The position numbers and the translations under genes were made by a program. 6,314 nucleotides of DNA from Gammaproteobacteria bacterium. GTDB taxonomy: Bacteria > Pseudomonadota > Gammaproteobacteria > GCA-001735895. The stretch lies in assembly GCA_029864065.1 (NCBI GenBank), contig JAOTUD010000179.1, positions 1-6,314 of the forward strand. The letters are read 5' to 3'. Below the pieces are notes generated by a model, which saw only the letters and a program-made list of their open reading frames with translations, ran no database searches and had not been told where the DNA came from. Positions 5,875-6,314 of the stretch are shown here, one piece after another (the stretch's first letter is position 1; the number at the start of each line of letters is the position of its first letter).

Positions 5875-6314
5875 ATGGTTTTGATGTCAACGCTATCCCT
5901 GTTCCAGGAAGACCTGATCAATCGTTACGATAGGCCCGGACCACAATACACCTTATATCCGCCGGCGACCGAGTTTCACGACCTGATTTCGGAGTCGGAT
6001 TACCGGGAGTGGGCCAGACTCAGCAACGAGGAATTGATCCCGCGGCCGTTGTCGCTTTACTTCCATATCCCGTTTTGCAGCTCGACCTGTTATTACTGCG
6101 CCGGCAACAAGATGATCACCGGGCAAAAGGAAAAAGCGGAGTCCTATCTGCAGGACCTGTTTCGCGAGATCGAGATCCAGTCGCGCTTGTTCGACCGGGA
6201 CCGCGAAGTGCGCCAGCTGCACTGGGTCGGCGGCACGCCCGGTTTCCTGACGCATCGGCAATCGCAGCAATTGATGGAAAAGATCAACCAGCACTTCATG
6301 CTGAACAGAGACGG
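5875..6314 (+). CDS. HemN-like radical SAM protein, 5' part only
   Basis: This is the first 146 residues of a protein that runs off the window and resembles oxygen-independent coproporphyrinogen III oxidase HemN, which decarboxylates coproporphyrinogen III in anaerobic haem synthesis. The N-terminal YDRPGPQYTLYPPATEF (18-34) and SLYFHIPFC align with HemN. The radical SAM cluster cysteines are Cys68, Cys72 and Cys75 (CSSTCYYC), followed by AGNK where HemN has GCNK, so the fourth conserved cysteine (E. coli Cys71) is Gly77. HWGGGTPTYL reads HWVGGTPGFL (116-125), and the usual PRYTSYP reads PQYTLYP. These departures suggest a HemN paralogue that may not make protoporphyrinogen, though the rest of the protein is needed to judge. 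HemW proteins also lack the fourth cysteine, but the N-terminus is HemN-like. The ATG at 5875 has little Shine-Dalgarno; an in-frame ATG at 5884 is an alternative. An FNR-type box upstream suggests induction at low oxygen. Confidence 0.85.
   Translation, partial: MVLMSTLSLFQEDLINRYDRPGPQYTLYPPATEFHDLISESDYREWARLSNEELIPRPLSLYFHIPFCSSTCYYCAGNKMITGQKEKAESYLQDLFREIEIQSRLFDRDREVRQLHWVGGTPGFLTHRQSQQLMEKINQHFMLNRD

Noticed and set aside
5880..5889. TTGATGTCAA in the first codons of the HemN-like gene as a second FNR box.
   Set aside because: The half-sites are too close together (the TTGAT-N4-ATCAA spacing is absent) and the site is inside coding sequence.

Overview
The window looks like accessory metabolic sequence from a GC-rich proteobacterium, probably gamma- or alphaproteobacterial. 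This is inferred from strong GC bias at third codon positions, a perfect FNR/Anr-type box (TTGAT-N4-ATCAA) and the family mix: an Xre-cupin regulator, a quaternary-amine-type Rieske oxygenase, a trimethylamine-dehydrogenase-like flavoenzyme and a HemN-like radical SAM protein. No rRNA, tRNA, CRISPR array or insertion sequence is visible.

Layout. Positions 1-201 hold no confident gene, only a doubtful 42-codon ORF that overlaps the next start as ATGA. A full-length amidase-signature hydrolase follows at 202-1557 (+). At 1727-1947 (+) a small gene with an excellent ribosome binding site is split between two reading frames by an apparent one-base loss. Converging on it is a leftward two-gene unit: a TMADH/dimethylglycine-demethylase-like FMN/4Fe-4S/FAD oxidoreductase (4537-2588) followed directly by an Xre-cupin regulator (2587-1967), with stop and start codons touching. 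A Rieske oxygenase alpha subunit (4627-5817, +) diverges from that unit across an 89-bp AT-rich gap. The gap carries a near-perfect 30-bp palindrome and a consensus -10 hexamer. The 5' part of a HemN-like radical SAM gene (from 5875, +) runs off the window, preceded by the FNR-type box.

How the genes may work together. The Rieske protein carries Glu in place of the usual bridging Asp, a trait known from the carnitine monooxygenase CntA, which oxidises a quaternary ammonium compound. Next to it is an enzyme of the family that demethylates tertiary and secondary amines (trimethylamine dehydrogenase, DgcA, N-methylproline demethylase). The simplest reading is stepwise N-demethylation of a quaternary amine such as a betaine: Rieske step first, flavoenzyme second, with the co-transcribed Xre-cupin protein probably controlling both through the shared palindrome. 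No Rieske reductase or ETF-type electron acceptor lies inside the window, so the substrate and electron partners remain open. The amidase and the HemN-like protein may be unrelated neighbours.

Points most worth checking are the palindrome between the divergent promoters, replacement of the conserved active-site Tyr/His pair in the flavoenzyme, loss of the fourth HemN cysteine, and the frameshifted small gene.
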